A DNA stretch of 64,000 nucleotides from DAIODI01 sp046349255. GTDB lineage: Bacteria > Pseudomonadota > Alphaproteobacteria > Rhizobiales > Aestuariivirgaceae. The stretch lies in assembly GCA_046349255.1 (NCBI GenBank), contig JAXMCR010000004.1, positions 434,001-498,000 of the forward strand. Direction: 5' to 3'. Positions 16,059 to 24,694 of this stretch are shown piece by piece; position 1 is the stretch's first letter; every line of letters begins with the position of its first letter. Made by a program: the position numbers and the translations under genes. Under the pieces are notes generated by a model, which was not told the DNA's origin, did no database searches, and saw nothing but the letters and a program-made list of their open reading frames with translations.

Positions 16059-17651
16059 ATGGAAGCGGCATCGGGGGCGGTTCAAGTGGGGCGGCCCGGG
16101 GGACGGGCGGCGCGGGTTTCTGCCCGGCGTTCGGCTGACTCGTCCAAGGCCGTTTGGCCGGGTCTCAAGGGTGGGCGCTACAAGCCGCTGTCGCAGCGCG
16201 ATCTCGAGCGCATCCATGAAACGGCCCTGCAGGTGCTCGAGACCATCGGCATGGGCGATCCGATCCCGGCGACGCTCGATCGCGCCATTGCCGCCGGATG
16301 CCGGCTCAACGCGCACGGCCGCCTGTGCTTTCCGCGCGCCCTCGTGGAGGATGCGATCGCATTGGCGCCGCGGCGCTATCCGCTCCATGCCCGCGACCCG
16401 CGGCACGACCGCGAGGTGGGCGGGGAGACGGTCTACTTCTGCACCGCGGGCGAAGCGGTGCGCGTGATCGACCACGAAACGGGCGAGCATCGCCCGTCCA
16501 CGATCGTCGACCTCTACGACTTCTACCGCCTCGCCGACCGGCTCGAGCATATCCACCACGTCGGCCAGCCGATCGTCGCGACCGACATCACCGATCTGCG
16601 CACGCACGACCTCTCGGTCGCCTACGCGGGCTTCCGCGGGACGTCGAAGTCGTTCGGCTTTTCGACGGCCACGGCCGCGCACGTCGACCAGATCGTCGCG
16701 ATGTTCGACACCGCGCTCGGCGAGGAGGGGGCGTTTCTCAGGCGGCCCTTCTGCATGATCGGGCATTGCCCCGTCGTCTCGCCGCTGCGGTTCGGGCGCG
16801 ACACGAGCGAAGTCCAGGTGCGCTGTGCCGAGCTTGGCCTCGTGTCCGACATGTGCGTCGCGCCGCAGGCCGGGGCGACGGCGCCGGCGGCGCTCGCGGG
16901 AGCGCTGGTGCAGTCCGTTGCGGAGACGCTCGCCGCCCTCGTCCAGGTGCACCTGACGCGCCGCGGCGCGCGGATGCTGTTCGGCAACTGGGTGTTCGTG
17001 TCCGATCTCAGGACCGGCGCGTTCACCGGCGGATCGGGCGAGGAAGCGCTGCTGATGGCGGGCGCGGCGCAGATGGCGCGCTTCTACGGTCTGCCGGGGA
17101 GCGTCGCCGCCGGCATGACGGATTCGAAGCATACGGACTACCAGGCGGGGCTCGAGAAGGGCCTCACCGTCGCGCTCGCCGGGCTCGCCGGCGGCAACAT
17201 GGTCTACGAGGCGGCAGGCATGATGTCGTCGCTGCTCGCCACCTCGTACGAGGCGATGGTCATGGACAACGAGCTCTTGGGCGCCGTGCAGCGCACGCTG
17301 CGCGGCATCGAGGTGACGGACGACACGCTGTCCTACGAGGTCATCGAGGACGTCGTGCTGCGCGGGCCGAACCACTACCTCGGCCATCCGCAGACGCTGT
17401 CGCTGATGGAACGCGAATTCCTCTACCCGCAGGTCGCCGACCGGCAGTCGCTCGCCGACTGGTCCTCGAGCGGCAAGGCCTCGATCGTCGACCATGCGCG
17501 CCGGCAGGTGGTCGATATCCTGTCGCGGCATTTCCCTGCTAGTCCCGACGATTCCGCGGACGCGGCGGTGCGCGCCCACTTCCCCATTGCCCTGCCGAAA
17601 GAGGCGATGCGGCCGGAGACGACGCGGTGGCGCGGCGGCGTTACGGCTTGA
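16059..17651 (+). CDS. MttB-family (trimethylamine methyltransferase-like) protein, second copy
   Basis: The 530-residue product is another non-pyrrolysine MttB-superfamily protein without an in-frame TAG. It carries an extra basic Ala/Arg-rich N-terminal stretch of about 35 residues before the conserved LSQRDLERIHETALQVLE region. The family demethylates quaternary or tertiary amines to a corrinoid protein; none is encoded here. It is only distantly similar to the copy at 23-1567, so it is not a recent duplicate. The gene precedes the FAD/GcvT dehydrogenase by 217 bases that contain ATTGGT-type sites. It probably acts on an N-methylated substrate. Confidence 0.85.
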   Translation: MEAASGAVQVGRPGGRAARVSARRSADSSKAVWPGLKGGRYKPLSQRDLERIHETALQVLETIGMGDPIPATLDRAIAAGCRLNAHGRLCFPRALVEDAIALAPRRYPLHARDPRHDREVGGETVYFCTAGEAVRVIDHETGEHRPSTIVDLYDFYRLADRLEHIHHVGQPIVATDITDLRTHDLSVAYAGFRGTSKSFGFSTATAAHVDQIVAMFDTALGEEGAFLRRPFCMIGHCPVVSPLRFGRDTSEVQVRCAELGLVSDMCVAPQAGATAPAALAGALVQSVAETLAALVQVHLTRRGARMLFGNWVFVSDLRTGAFTGGSGEEALLMAGAAQMARFYGLPGSVAAGMTDSKHTDYQAGLEKGLTVALAGLAGGNMVYEAAGMMSSLLATSYEAMVMDNELLGAVQRTLRGIEVTDDTLSYEVIEDVVLRGPNHYLGHPQTLSLMEREFLYPQVADRQSLADWSSSGKASIVDHARRQVVDILSRHFPASPDDSADAAVRAHFPIALPKEAMRPETTRWRGGVTA

Positions 17652-17655
17652 GGCG

Positions 17656-17671
17656 ACCAAAGCGGACCAAT
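17656..17671 (-). promoter_or_regulatory. ACCAAA/ACCAAT decamer direct repeat (candidate GntR site)
   Basis: ACCAAA (17656) and ACCAAT (17666) lie exactly 10 bp apart just downstream of the MttB-family gene. On the minus strand this reads ATTGGT then TTTGGT. The arrangement matches the other sites upstream of genes in this island. Confidence 0.45.
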
Positions 17672-17749
17672 TTCGCCGTCCGGATCGCCCAGTCTCGATC
17701 TGCCACGGGTTGAATCCCGGCAATTTGGCGGTCTCTGCGGTGCGGACCG

Positions 17750-17765
17750 ATTGGTTCGCATTGGT
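17750..17765 (+). promoter_or_regulatory. ATTGGT decamer direct repeat (candidate GntR site)
   Basis: Two perfect ATTGGT copies (17750 and 17760) lie 10 bp apart, about 105 bp before the FAD/GcvT dehydrogenase start. The same half-site and spacing occur in the promoter of the GntR regulator at 22828-22864. Confidence 0.6.
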
Positions 17766-17868
17766 CCGTTTCCTGTTGACATGGCAGCCCAACGCAGGCT
17801 GATCTTGGAGCTTCGGAACGAAGCCGCGTAAGACCAACGACAAAGCCATTCCCGGAGGAAATCGTTCG

Positions 17869-20283
17869 ATGCGATCCCATGCCCAAGCTGTCGTGATCGG
17901 GGGCGGCGTCATCGGCTGCTCGATCCTCTACCACCTCGCAAAGCTCGGCTGGAGCGACGTCGTGCTGCTCGAACGCTCGGAGCTGACCAGCGGGTCGACC
18001 TGGCATGCAGCGGCGAACATCCATGGCCTGCACGACGTCACCAACATCTCGCGCCTCCAGCACTACACGATGAAGCTCTACAAGGAGCTCGAGGCGGAGA
18101 CCGGTCAGGGCTGCGGCATCTTCCAGCCGGGCTCGCTCTACCTCGCGCAGACCGAGGCGCGCGAACACCAGCTGCGCATCCAGGCCGCGAAGGCCAAGCG
18201 CTACGGCATGAACTTCCACGAGGTGAAGCGGGACGAGGCCGAGCGGCTGCACCCGCTCGTCAACTTCGACGGCATCCGCTGCATCATGTACGAGCCGGAC
18301 GGCGGCAACGTCGATCCTTCCGGCGTCACCAACGCCTATGCGATCGGCGCGCGCCAGCGCGGGGCCGAGATCCACCGCTTCACGCCGGTGACGGGCACGG
18401 AGCAGCAGGCGGACGGCACCTGGATCGTGCGCACCGAGAAGGGCGATATCCGCACGCCCTGGGTGATCAACGCCGCGGGCCTGTGGGCGCGCGAGGTCGC
18501 CGCGATGGCGGGCCTCGAGCTGCCGCTGATGCCGACCGAGCACCAGTACTTCGTCACCGAGACGATCCCCGAGATCGCCTCGCTCGGCCGCCGCCTGCCG
18601 TCGGTCGCCGACCGCGACGGCGAGTACTACCTGCGCCAGGAGGGCCTTGGCCTGCTCATCGGCGCCTACGAACGCAACATGAAGTTCTGGGCCGAGAACG
18701 GCACGCCGATGGACTTCGGTCACGAGCTGTTCCCGGACGACCTGTCGCGCATCGAGGAGAACATGATGCGCGCCATCGATCGCGTGCCGGCGGTCGGCTC
18801 CGCCGGCGTCAAGCGCGTGATCAACGGCCCGATGATCTGGTCGCCGGACAGCGCCATCCTGCTCGGGCCCGTGCCGGAACTGAAGGGCTACTTCGCCGCG
18901 TGCGGCATCATTCCGGGGTTCTCGCAGTCGGGCGGCATCGGCAAGCTCGCGGCCGAATGGATCGTCGAGGGCGAACCGACGCTCGACATGTTCGGCTGGG
19001 ACATGGCGCGCTTCGGCCACTGGGCCGGCAAGGCGTTCACCAAGGCGCGCGTTCAGGACCAGTACGCGCACCGCTTCAAGATCCACTTCCCGAACGAGGA
19101 GCGCATGGCCGGCCGGCCGGTGCGCACCCGACCCATCTACGAGATGCAGAAGCAGATGGGCGCGAAGTTCGGCCTGAACTTCGGCTGGGAGCATCCGCTC
19201 TGGTTCGCCGCTGGCGACGAGCCCGAGGCCGAGACCTACGGCTTCGTGCGCCAGAACTGGTGGTCGCCGGTCGGGCGCGAGGTGAAGATGCTGCGCGAGA
19301 AGGCGGGCATCATCGACATCTCGAACTTCGCGAAATACTCGGTGAAGGGTCCGGGCGCGGAAGAGTGGTTGAACAAGCTCTTCGCCAACAAGATGCCATC
19401 GCAGGTTGGCCGCTCCTGCCTCACGCCGCTGATCGGCAAGCGGGGCGGGGTCGCTGGCGACTTCACCGTGACGCGACTTGCCGACGACGAGTTCATGATC
19501 ATCGGCTCCGGCATGGCCGAGCGCTTCCACCAGCGCTTCTTCAAGGAGGTGCCGCTGCCCCCGGGCACGCTGTTCAAGAGCGAGACGGAAGCGATGTGCG
19601 GCTTCAACGTCGCCGGTCCGAAGTCGCGCGACCTCCTGCAGCGGCTCACCAACACGTCGCTCGCCAACGAGGATTTTCCGTTCATGCGCTCGGCAAGGAT
19701 CACGGTCGGCGGCGTCGACCTCGTCGCCTTGCGCGTGAGTTTCACCGGCGATCTCGGCTGGGAGCTCCACTGCAAGGCTGCAGACCAGCCGAAGCTCTAC
19801 AAGGCACTGCTCGAAGCCGGGAAGGAATTCGGCGCTGGACCCGTCGGCAGCCGCGCGCTCATGAGCATGCGTGTCGAGAAGGGGTACGGTTCCTGGGGTC
19901 GCGACTACAGCCCGGAATACTGGCCGCAGGAGAGCGGCCTCGACCGGCTGGTGAAGCCCGAGAAGGACTTCCTCAACAAGGCCGCCTGGGAGAAGATTTC
20001 GAAGGAGCCGCCGCGCGAGCTCATGATGATGCTCGACATCGAGGCGAAGGAAGCGGACGCGTCCGGCGGCGAGCCGATCTTCCTGCCCGACGGCACACCC
20101 GTCGGCCAGGTGAGCTCCGGCGCCTACGGCTACTTCGTCGGCAAGTCGCTGGCGATCGCCTACCTGAAGCCCACCGTGAAGCCCGGAAGCGAGGTCAACG
20201 TCTACATCCTCGGCCGGCCGCACAAGGCGACGGTGCTGGCGAAGCCGCCGTTCGACCCGGAAGGGGCGCGGCTGCGCGCCTGA
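17869..20283 (+). CDS. FAD-dependent dimethylglycine/sarcosine dehydrogenase-like protein with GcvT domain
   Basis: The 804-residue protein fuses an N-terminal DAO-type FAD domain (GGGVIG near residue 11; STWHAA with His46 as the likely covalent FAD site) to a C-terminal GcvT tetrahydrofolate domain (about residues 430-800). This is the architecture of dimethylglycine and sarcosine dehydrogenases, which oxidise an N-methyl group and pass the C1 unit to tetrahydrofolate. Fused subunits of this type are equivalent to the FAD and folate subunits of N-methylglutamate dehydrogenase, which is missing here. CCCGGAGGAAAT precedes the ATG. Upstream ATTGGT sites tie it to the island's GntR protein. The substrate (dimethylglycine, sarcosine or N-methylglutamate) is not proven. 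Confidence 0.88.
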   Translation: MRSHAQAVVIGGGVIGCSILYHLAKLGWSDVVLLERSELTSGSTWHAAANIHGLHDVTNISRLQHYTMKLYKELEAETGQGCGIFQPGSLYLAQTEAREHQLRIQAAKAKRYGMNFHEVKRDEAERLHPLVNFDGIRCIMYEPDGGNVDPSGVTNAYAIGARQRGAEIHRFTPVTGTEQQADGTWIVRTEKGDIRTPWVINAAGLWAREVAAMAGLELPLMPTEHQYFVTETIPEIASLGRRLPSVADRDGEYYLRQEGLGLLIGAYERNMKFWAENGTPMDFGHELFPDDLSRIEENMMRAIDRVPAVGSAGVKRVINGPMIWSPDSAILLGPVPELKGYFAACGIIPGFSQSGGIGKLAAEWIVEGEPTLDMFGWDMARFGHWAGKAFTKARVQDQYAHRFKIHFPNEERMAGRPVRTRPIYEMQKQMGAKFGLNFGWEHPLWFAAGDEPEAETYGFVRQNWWSPVGREVKMLREKAGIIDISNFAKYSVKGPGAEEWLNKLFANKMPSQVGRSCLTPLIGKRGGVAGDFTVTRLADDEFMIIGSGMAERFHQRFFKEVPLPPGTLFKSETEAMCGFNVAGPKSRDLLQRLTNTSLANEDFPFMRSARITVGGVDLVALRVSFTGDLGWELHCKAADQPKLYKALLEAGKEFGAGPVGSRALMSMRVEKGYGSWGRDYSPEYWPQESGLDRLVKPEKDFLNKAAWEKISKEPPRELMMMLDIEAKEADASGGEPIFLPDGTPVGQVSSGAYGYFVGKSLAIAYLKPTVKPGSEVNVYILGRPHKATVLAKPPFDPEGARLRA

Positions 20284-20306
20284 TCCTCCGACCCCTGACG
20301 AATGCG

Positions 20307-20336
20307 AAGGGCGGTCCGATGGTGCGGGCCGCCCTT
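20307..20336 (+). terminator. Terminator hairpin after the FAD/GcvT dehydrogenase gene
   Basis: AAGGGCGG pairs with CCGCCCTT followed by T residues, between two convergent genes. It could end both transcripts. Confidence 0.6.
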
Positions 20337-20361
20337 TCGAGTTTCGAAGTATCGCGCCGGT

Positions 20362-20772
20362 TCAGCGCGCAATCGTGACCGTGCAGTGCGCCCGCGCCGC
20401 GATGTCGCCCGCGACCGAACCGAGGACGAGCCGCGACACGCCGTGCTTGTCGCCCGTGCCGGTGACGATGTGGTCGAACCCGTTCTGCTCGGCGTAGCCG
20501 ACGATCGTCGCGCCAGGATCACGTCCGGTCAGCACCACCGCGCCGTCGACTTTCGCGCCGAGCTTCTTCGCCGTCGCCGCCGCCTTGTCGGCGATCGCCT
20601 TCGCCTCGGCGTCGGAATGCGACAGCGTCATCGGCCCGCGCGACCCGAGCGACACGTTCACCGTTGCAATGGTCAGTGGCGCGCCAGTCTTCGCCGAGAG
20701 CAGCGCGGCGGCCTCGATGGCATGGTCGGAATGGCCGGTCCCGTCGGTTGCGGCCAGTATCTTCGTCGTCAT
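20362..20772 (-). CDS. Universal stress protein (UspA family)
   Basis: The 136-residue single-domain UspA-fold protein has the N-terminal TKILAATDGTGHSDHA strand-helix unit and an ATP-type loop with GRDPGATIVGYAEQNG and a late GSVAGDIAARAHCTV segment. Such proteins aid survival under stress; the partner is unknown. GGGAGAGGGAGAA precedes the ATG. It lies 32 bases after the cupin gene and may be co-transcribed with the GntR-PhyH-cupin group. Confidence 0.88.
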   Translation of the reverse strand: MTTKILAATDGTGHSDHAIEAAALLSAKTGAPLTIATVNVSLGSRGPMTLSHSDAEAKAIADKAAATAKKLGAKVDGAVVLTGRDPGATIVGYAEQNGFDHIVTGTGDKHGVSRLVLGSVAGDIAARAHCTVTIAR

Positions 20773-20804
20773 GGCAGTTCTCCCTCTCCCTTCAGCGTGA
20801 CCCG

Positions 20805-21173
20805 CTAAAGATCCCTCTCGGTGTCGCGGACGAACACCGCGAGCAGCGCCCCGGTCCTGGTGGTCGAGAAGTGCTGCGTGCCCTTCTTCAGAAGCACGAA
20901 GTCGCCCTTCCGATAGGTGTATCCGTCGTTGTCGGTGAGTTCGCCCTCGATCACGAAAAACTGCTCGTGACAGGTGTGCTCGTGCGGCTGGCTCGAGGAG
21001 CCGGGCTCCATCTTGTAGAGCGTGAAGCCGGCGCCCTCGGGAAAGGTGTCGTCGAGCTGCAGGTAGCCGTTGCCGTCCACGGTGCCGTTGGTCGAGACGA
21101 ACTGCTTGAACTTCGCAGTGTTCACGTTGAGGACCAGCCGGTCCTCCGGCTTGATCGGCGCGATCTTCGTCAT
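20805..21173 (-). CDS. Cupin-domain protein
   Basis: The 122-residue cupin has motif 1 in SSQPHEHTCHEQFFVIEGE (His and Glu ligands) and a second motif around GTQHFSTTRTG. The start overlaps the PhyH stop (ATGA), so it is translationally coupled to the dioxygenase and probably works with it as a metal-binding enzyme or ligand-handling partner. Its function is unknown. It is part of the minus-strand operon headed by the GntR regulator. Confidence 0.78.
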   Translation of the reverse strand: MTKIAPIKPEDRLVLNVNTAKFKQFVSTNGTVDGNGYLQLDDTFPEGAGFTLYKMEPGSSSQPHEHTCHEQFFVIEGELTDNDGYTYRKGDFVLLKKGTQHFSTTRTGALLAVFVRDTERDL

Positions 21174-22024
21174 GCGGCCCTCATCATCGCTTCGTCGAGC
21201 CAGGGCGTGCGGTAGCCGTCCTTGCGCCACAGCACGGGGAAGAAGCTCTCGTCCATCTCGAGTGAGCCGTGCTGCTTGTAGCGCGAGTAGATGTAGCCGA
21301 CGTTCGTCGGGTGGAATTTCGCGTCCGACGACATGCAGTGGGAAATCACCGCGCGGCGCGGGTTCTTGCCGCGGTTGTCGCGCGAGCCGTGCCAGGTGCG
21401 CCCATGGTGGAACACGGCCCAGCCCGCCTTGATCTCGATCGGGATGATCTCCGGCTCCTTCACGCCTGCGCCCTCCGCGGCGGGCCAAAGGTCCGCCAGC
21501 GGATCGTCCGGCGCGTGGAACTGCTTGATCGGCGGCGACAGCGGCCACTTGTGCGAGCCACGCACGTACTCGATGGTGCCCTGGTCGGCGCGCGTGTCGT
21601 CGAGCGGGATCCAGCAGGTCATCATCTCGGCGGGCGTGATCCACGTCTGGTAGCTGTCGTCCTGGTGGAAGCCCAGCGGCTTCGTTCCGGGCGGCTTCCA
21701 GATCACGTTGTCCTGGTTGATGCGGGCGCCCGGCCAGCCTCGCAGCGTGGCGCAGGCCTTGCCGATGTCCTCGCGCAGCACGATCGAGGCGACGGTGCGG
21801 TCGCTCTTCCAGCCGTTGCAGATCTGGCGCGTCACGTCCTCGCGGTCCCGGCCCATCTTCCAGTTCCATTCGTCCGGGTAGAGGCCGGTCTCGAACTTGC
21901 CGGAAAACAGCGGCTCGAAGCGGTCCCGGGCGGCGAGCACGGTCTTCTCGTCGAGCACGTTCTCGACGATCACGAACCCGTCTCGGTCGAAGGCGTCGCG
22001 GTGCGCCTGCGTCAGCTCAATCAC
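21170..22024 (-). CDS. Phytanoyl-CoA dioxygenase (PhyH) family Fe(II)/2-oxoglutarate oxygenase
   Basis: The 284-residue protein has the Fe(II) triad of the PhyH family: His120 and Asp122 in GFHQDD and His212 in TWHGS, followed by an Arg pair (about 223-224) suited to binding 2-oxoglutarate. PhyH enzymes hydroxylate varied substrates, and hydroxylating an N-methyl carbon would release formaldehyde. The GTG start follows GGAGGGAAAGGCC and overlaps the end of the GntR gene; the stop overlaps the cupin start. Its place in the amine island makes an N-methyl substrate possible; this is inference. Confidence 0.83.
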   Translation of the reverse strand: MIELTQAHRDAFDRDGFVIVENVLDEKTVLAARDRFEPLFSGKFETGLYPDEWNWKMGRDREDVTRQICNGWKSDRTVASIVLREDIGKACATLRGWPGARINQDNVIWKPPGTKPLGFHQDDSYQTWITPAEMMTCWIPLDDTRADQGTIEYVRGSHKWPLSPPIKQFHAPDDPLADLWPAAEGAGVKEPEIIPIEIKAGWAVFHHGRTWHGSRDNRGKNPRRAVISHCMSSDAKFHPTNVGYIYSRYKQHGSLEMDESFFPVLWRKDGYRTPWLDEAMMRAA

Positions 22025-22796
22025 GGCCTTTCCCTCCGATGTTGCCGTCGGCGTTCTCGGCGCCGATCAGGTGCTGCTTCGCCCGCTCGAGATGGCGGGT
22101 AATCGCGTCGACCGCCGTCACGGTGTCGTGGTCGCGGATCGCGCCGAAGATCGCGCGGTGCTCGACGTTGTACTGCTGCATCGTCTCGGTGGTGAGCACG
22201 ATCGACTTCATGCGGTCCCATTGCGGGTGGGCGCGCACGTCGTTGATCTCCTCGTAGATGTGCACCATCAGCGGGTTGCGCGAGCAGCGTGCGAGCTCGA
22301 GATGGAAGCGGATGTCCCAGCGGGTGAACTGGTCGGGATCGCGCGTCGAGGCCTCGAGCTTGTCGAGCGCCGCCTCGATCTCGGTGAGGTCGCGCCGGGT
22401 GGCGTTCAGGACGGCGAGGCGCACCATCGCCGGTTCGACGGCGGTCCTGACCTCGATGAGCTGCAACGGGTTGATGAGATCGGCGATGTCGTCCGACGTC
22501 GGACGGATCGGCCCCGCGTAGTTCACGAACGTGCCGGAGCCGACGCGGCGCACCACGAGGCCTTCCTGCACCAGCGTGTCGAGCGCCTTGCGGATGGTGG
22601 AGCGCGCCGTGCCGAGCGCCAGCGTCAACTGCCGCTCGGGCGGCAGCTGGTCGCCGTGGGCGAACACGCCCGACTCGATCGCCTGACGCAGCCTTGCGGT
22701 GATGGCGAAGGCGCCCTTCGCCGGCGCCGGCCCGAGCTGGTTCAGCTCGTCACCGAGCGACGCCTGTAGGGCGGAAGAGTCTTTGGAGGCAACCAT
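22017..22796 (-). CDS. GntR-family (FadR/FCD subfamily) regulator of the amine island
   Basis: The 259-residue protein has an N-terminal winged helix-turn-helix (about residues 28-95, with LPPERQLTLALGTARSTIRKAL and RRVGSGTFV) and a C-terminal all-helical FCD ligand domain with metal-type His residues (FHLELAR, EHRAIFGAI, HLERAKQHL). FCD regulators usually sense carboxylic or amino acids. It heads the PhyH-cupin operon and faces the glutamine synthetase gene across a region with four 10-bp-spaced ATTGGT-like half-sites. It is the most likely reader of the matching sites at 17750, 29131 and 33293. Confidence 0.88.
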   Translation of the reverse strand: MVASKDSSALQASLGDELNQLGPAPAKGAFAITARLRQAIESGVFAHGDQLPPERQLTLALGTARSTIRKALDTLVQEGLVVRRVGSGTFVNYAGPIRPTSDDIADLINPLQLIEVRTAVEPAMVRLAVLNATRRDLTEIEAALDKLEASTRDPDQFTRWDIRFHLELARCSRNPLMVHIYEEINDVRAHPQWDRMKSIVLTTETMQQYNVEHRAIFGAIRDHDTVTAVDAITRHLERAKQHLIGAENADGNIGGKGRD

Positions 22797-22827
22797 TTAT
22801 GCGCGCCGTTTCCGTCAGGTTGTTTTG

Positions 22828-22864
22828 ATTGGTCCCAATTGGCAACAATTGGTTTGCAATCGGT
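22828..22864 (+). promoter_or_regulatory. Four iterated ATTGGT half-sites between the GntR gene and the glutamine synthetase operon
   Basis: ATTGGT (22828), ATTGGC (22838), ATTGGT (22848) and ATCGGT (22859) repeat at 10, 10 and 11 bp, so all face one side of the helix. The cluster lies 31-68 bp upstream of the GntR start. This array is the strongest version of the motif found elsewhere in the island. Confidence 0.7.
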
Positions 22865-22915
22865 CCTGATCTGTGGATCAATTATGCAGACTGCACCGGC
22901 TGCAGCACAACAAGA

Positions 22916-22938
22916 TTTTCCCGGGTCCACCGGGAAAA
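22916..22938 (+). promoter_or_regulatory. Perfect hairpin in the leader of the glutamine synthetase operon
   Basis: TTTTCCCGG pairs perfectly with CCGGGAAAA across the loop GTCCA. It lies about 185 bases before the start codon and lacks a T-run, so it may stabilise the leader or bind a regulator. Confidence 0.4.
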
Positions 22939-23121
22939 CGATCTAGGGAGGATCAAGACCCAAACCGGAAATCGTCCGCACCGCACCTCTCGCCGCGCGC
23001 CATGCCGGCGGGATCGGCACGGGCGGATGCTTGCCAGGCGAGTCGTGCTCGCTTGCTCCTTGAACGGCGACGAGACGAAAGCCGCATCACCTCAACGATA
23101 AGGCACAGGGGAGACCCAGGA

Positions 23122-24609
23122 ATGGCGAAGAAGGGTAATTCGGACTACGAGAAATTCATCTCTACCCCCGGCCGCGACGACCTCATCAAGCAGGTCCGCG
23201 CCAAGATCGACAAGCTCGGGATCGAGTACCTCTACCTGCAGTTCGTCTCCGTGACGGGCCGCATCATGGGCAAGGGCATCCCGGCCGATCACTGGGAGAA
23301 CATCGCCAACGGCGGCTTCCAGCTCGTCTACGGCGCCACCGTCAACCTGTTCCTCAACCGCCGCGGCGAATACCTCGGCTACGGCCCCGAGGCCGCCGAA
23401 CTCGTCGGCGTGCCCGAGCCCGAGACGTTCATGCAGCTGCCATGGGACAAGCGCGTCGCGCGCATGTTCTGCACGCTGTTCCGCAACCGCGAGGAGCGCG
23501 AGGATCCGGGCGCGTACCTCTCCGCCGACTGCCGCGGCAACCTGCGCCGCATCCACGACGAGTTCGAGGCCAAGCACGGGCTGCGCATGCGCCACGGCAC
23601 CGAGCCCGAGATGATGTGGCTCAAGAAGGACGAGAACGGCAACCCGAACGGCGGCTACTCGAACCCCTACTGCTATCACATCGACCAGTTCGAGAGCCTG
23701 CGCCCGGTCTACATGCGGGTGATCGAGTATGGCCGCAAGATGGGCCTCGACATGATCCAGGGCGACCACGAGGACAGCCCCGGCCAGCTCGAGCTCAACT
23801 TCAACTACGACGATGCGCTGCGCACCGCCGACCGCCTCACCACCTACCGGCAGATCTGCGCGCAGGTGGCCCGCGAGTTCGGCATCATCGCCTGCTTCAT
23901 GTGCAAGCCGTTCATGGGCGTGTCGGCGAACGGCTGCCACCACAACATCTCGCTGTGGAAGGGCGGCAAGGACGAGGTGAAGGCGCTCGGCAACGACCCG
24001 AAGAACCTCCCCGGCTTCGACTACAGCTTCTCGTACCGCCGCGGCGGCACCAACACGTTTATGCCGGAAACCGACGACCTGCAGCTGCCCGGTCAGGTCG
24101 GCCTCTACGCGATCGGCGGCATGGTCAGCCACCTCGGCGGCCTCACCGCCATCGGCTGCTCGACGGTGAACTCCTACCGCCGCCTCTGGGACACGGGCTT
24201 CTGGGCGCCGGTGTTCGCCGACTGGGGCTTCCAGAACCGCACGACGGGCCTGCGCGTCTCGGCGCCCGGCCGCTTCGAGTACCGCGCGGTCGACTCGATG
24301 GTGAACCCGTACCTGATGGCCTCGGGTCTCCTCAAGGCGATGGACGACGGCCTCACCCGGAAGATCGACCCGGGCAAACCGGAAGAGCGCAACATCTACC
24401 AGGCGATGGAGCAGGGCAAGCAGGTGCGCAAGCTCCCGATGACGCTCGGCGACGCGCTCGAGGCGCTGAAGAAGGACGACGTCATCCGCTCGGCGATGCC
24501 GGGCGAGATGTACCGCCTCTACGACGAGTACAAGCGCGACGAATGGGAGCGCTTCCTCCACACCTCGACGGAGTGGGACCTCAAGACGTACCTCGACTGC
24601 CTGCCGTAA
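23122..24609 (+). CDS. glnT: Type III glutamine synthetase (GlnT / gamma-glutamylmethylamide synthetase-type)
   Basis: The 495-residue ligase has glutamine synthetase hallmarks: GTEPEMMW (metal Glu), GDHEDSPGQLELNF (substrate and metal Glu) and the NGCHHNISLW His segment of the ATP/metal site. GlnT/GmaS enzymes join glutamate to ammonia or methylamine using ATP. It is about 50 residues longer than the usual GmaS, partly through an N-terminal extension (MAKKGNSDYEKFISTPGRDD). It directly precedes the three glutamate-synthase-like genes of the N-methylglutamate pathway. Together with Tmm and Tdm this supports gamma-glutamylmethylamide synthesis, though the amine specificity is inferred. Confidence 0.85.
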   Translation: MAKKGNSDYEKFISTPGRDDLIKQVRAKIDKLGIEYLYLQFVSVTGRIMGKGIPADHWENIANGGFQLVYGATVNLFLNRRGEYLGYGPEAAELVGVPEPETFMQLPWDKRVARMFCTLFRNREEREDPGAYLSADCRGNLRRIHDEFEAKHGLRMRHGTEPEMMWLKKDENGNPNGGYSNPYCYHIDQFESLRPVYMRVIEYGRKMGLDMIQGDHEDSPGQLELNFNYDDALRTADRLTTYRQICAQVAREFGIIACFMCKPFMGVSANGCHHNISLWKGGKDEVKALGNDPKNLPGFDYSFSYRRGGTNTFMPETDDLQLPGQVGLYAIGGMVSHLGGLTAIGCSTVNSYRRLWDTGFWAPVFADWGFQNRTTGLRVSAPGRFEYRAVDSMVNPYLMASGLLKAMDDGLTRKIDPGKPEERNIYQAMEQGKQVRKLPMTLGDALEALKKDDVIRSAMPGEMYRLYDEYKRDEWERFLHTSTEWDLKTYLDCLP

Positions 24610-24694
24610 TCGCCAGGCGTTCGGGACGAACGATTGCCGCGCCGCCGCGCCATGCGGCGGTGCGGTTCGAGAAACGACGAAAGGAGCAACCATC

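Larger units (their letters stand above)
22797..23121 (+). other. 325-bp divergent control region with a long leader
   Basis: This gene-free stretch separates the GntR operon from the glutamine synthetase operon. It holds the half-site array at 22828-22864, an AT-rich patch near 22876-22887 that could contain a -10 element, and a perfect hairpin at 22916-22938. About 180 further bases follow before the synthetase start without a clear element. The synthetase frame stays open upstream to 22873, but I see no reason to extend the protein there. Confidence 0.5.

Noticed and set aside
17641..20223. 860-codon minus-strand open frame opposite the FAD/GcvT dehydrogenase gene
   Set aside because: It is a shadow of a well-supported gene with conserved FAD and GcvT domains, and has no recognisable protein features.
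22873..23121. N-terminal extension of the glutamine synthetase to a GTG at 22873
   Set aside because: The extension would cover the promoter and hairpin region, is rich in Arg/Pro with no family similarity, and the ATG at 23122 starts the conserved protein.
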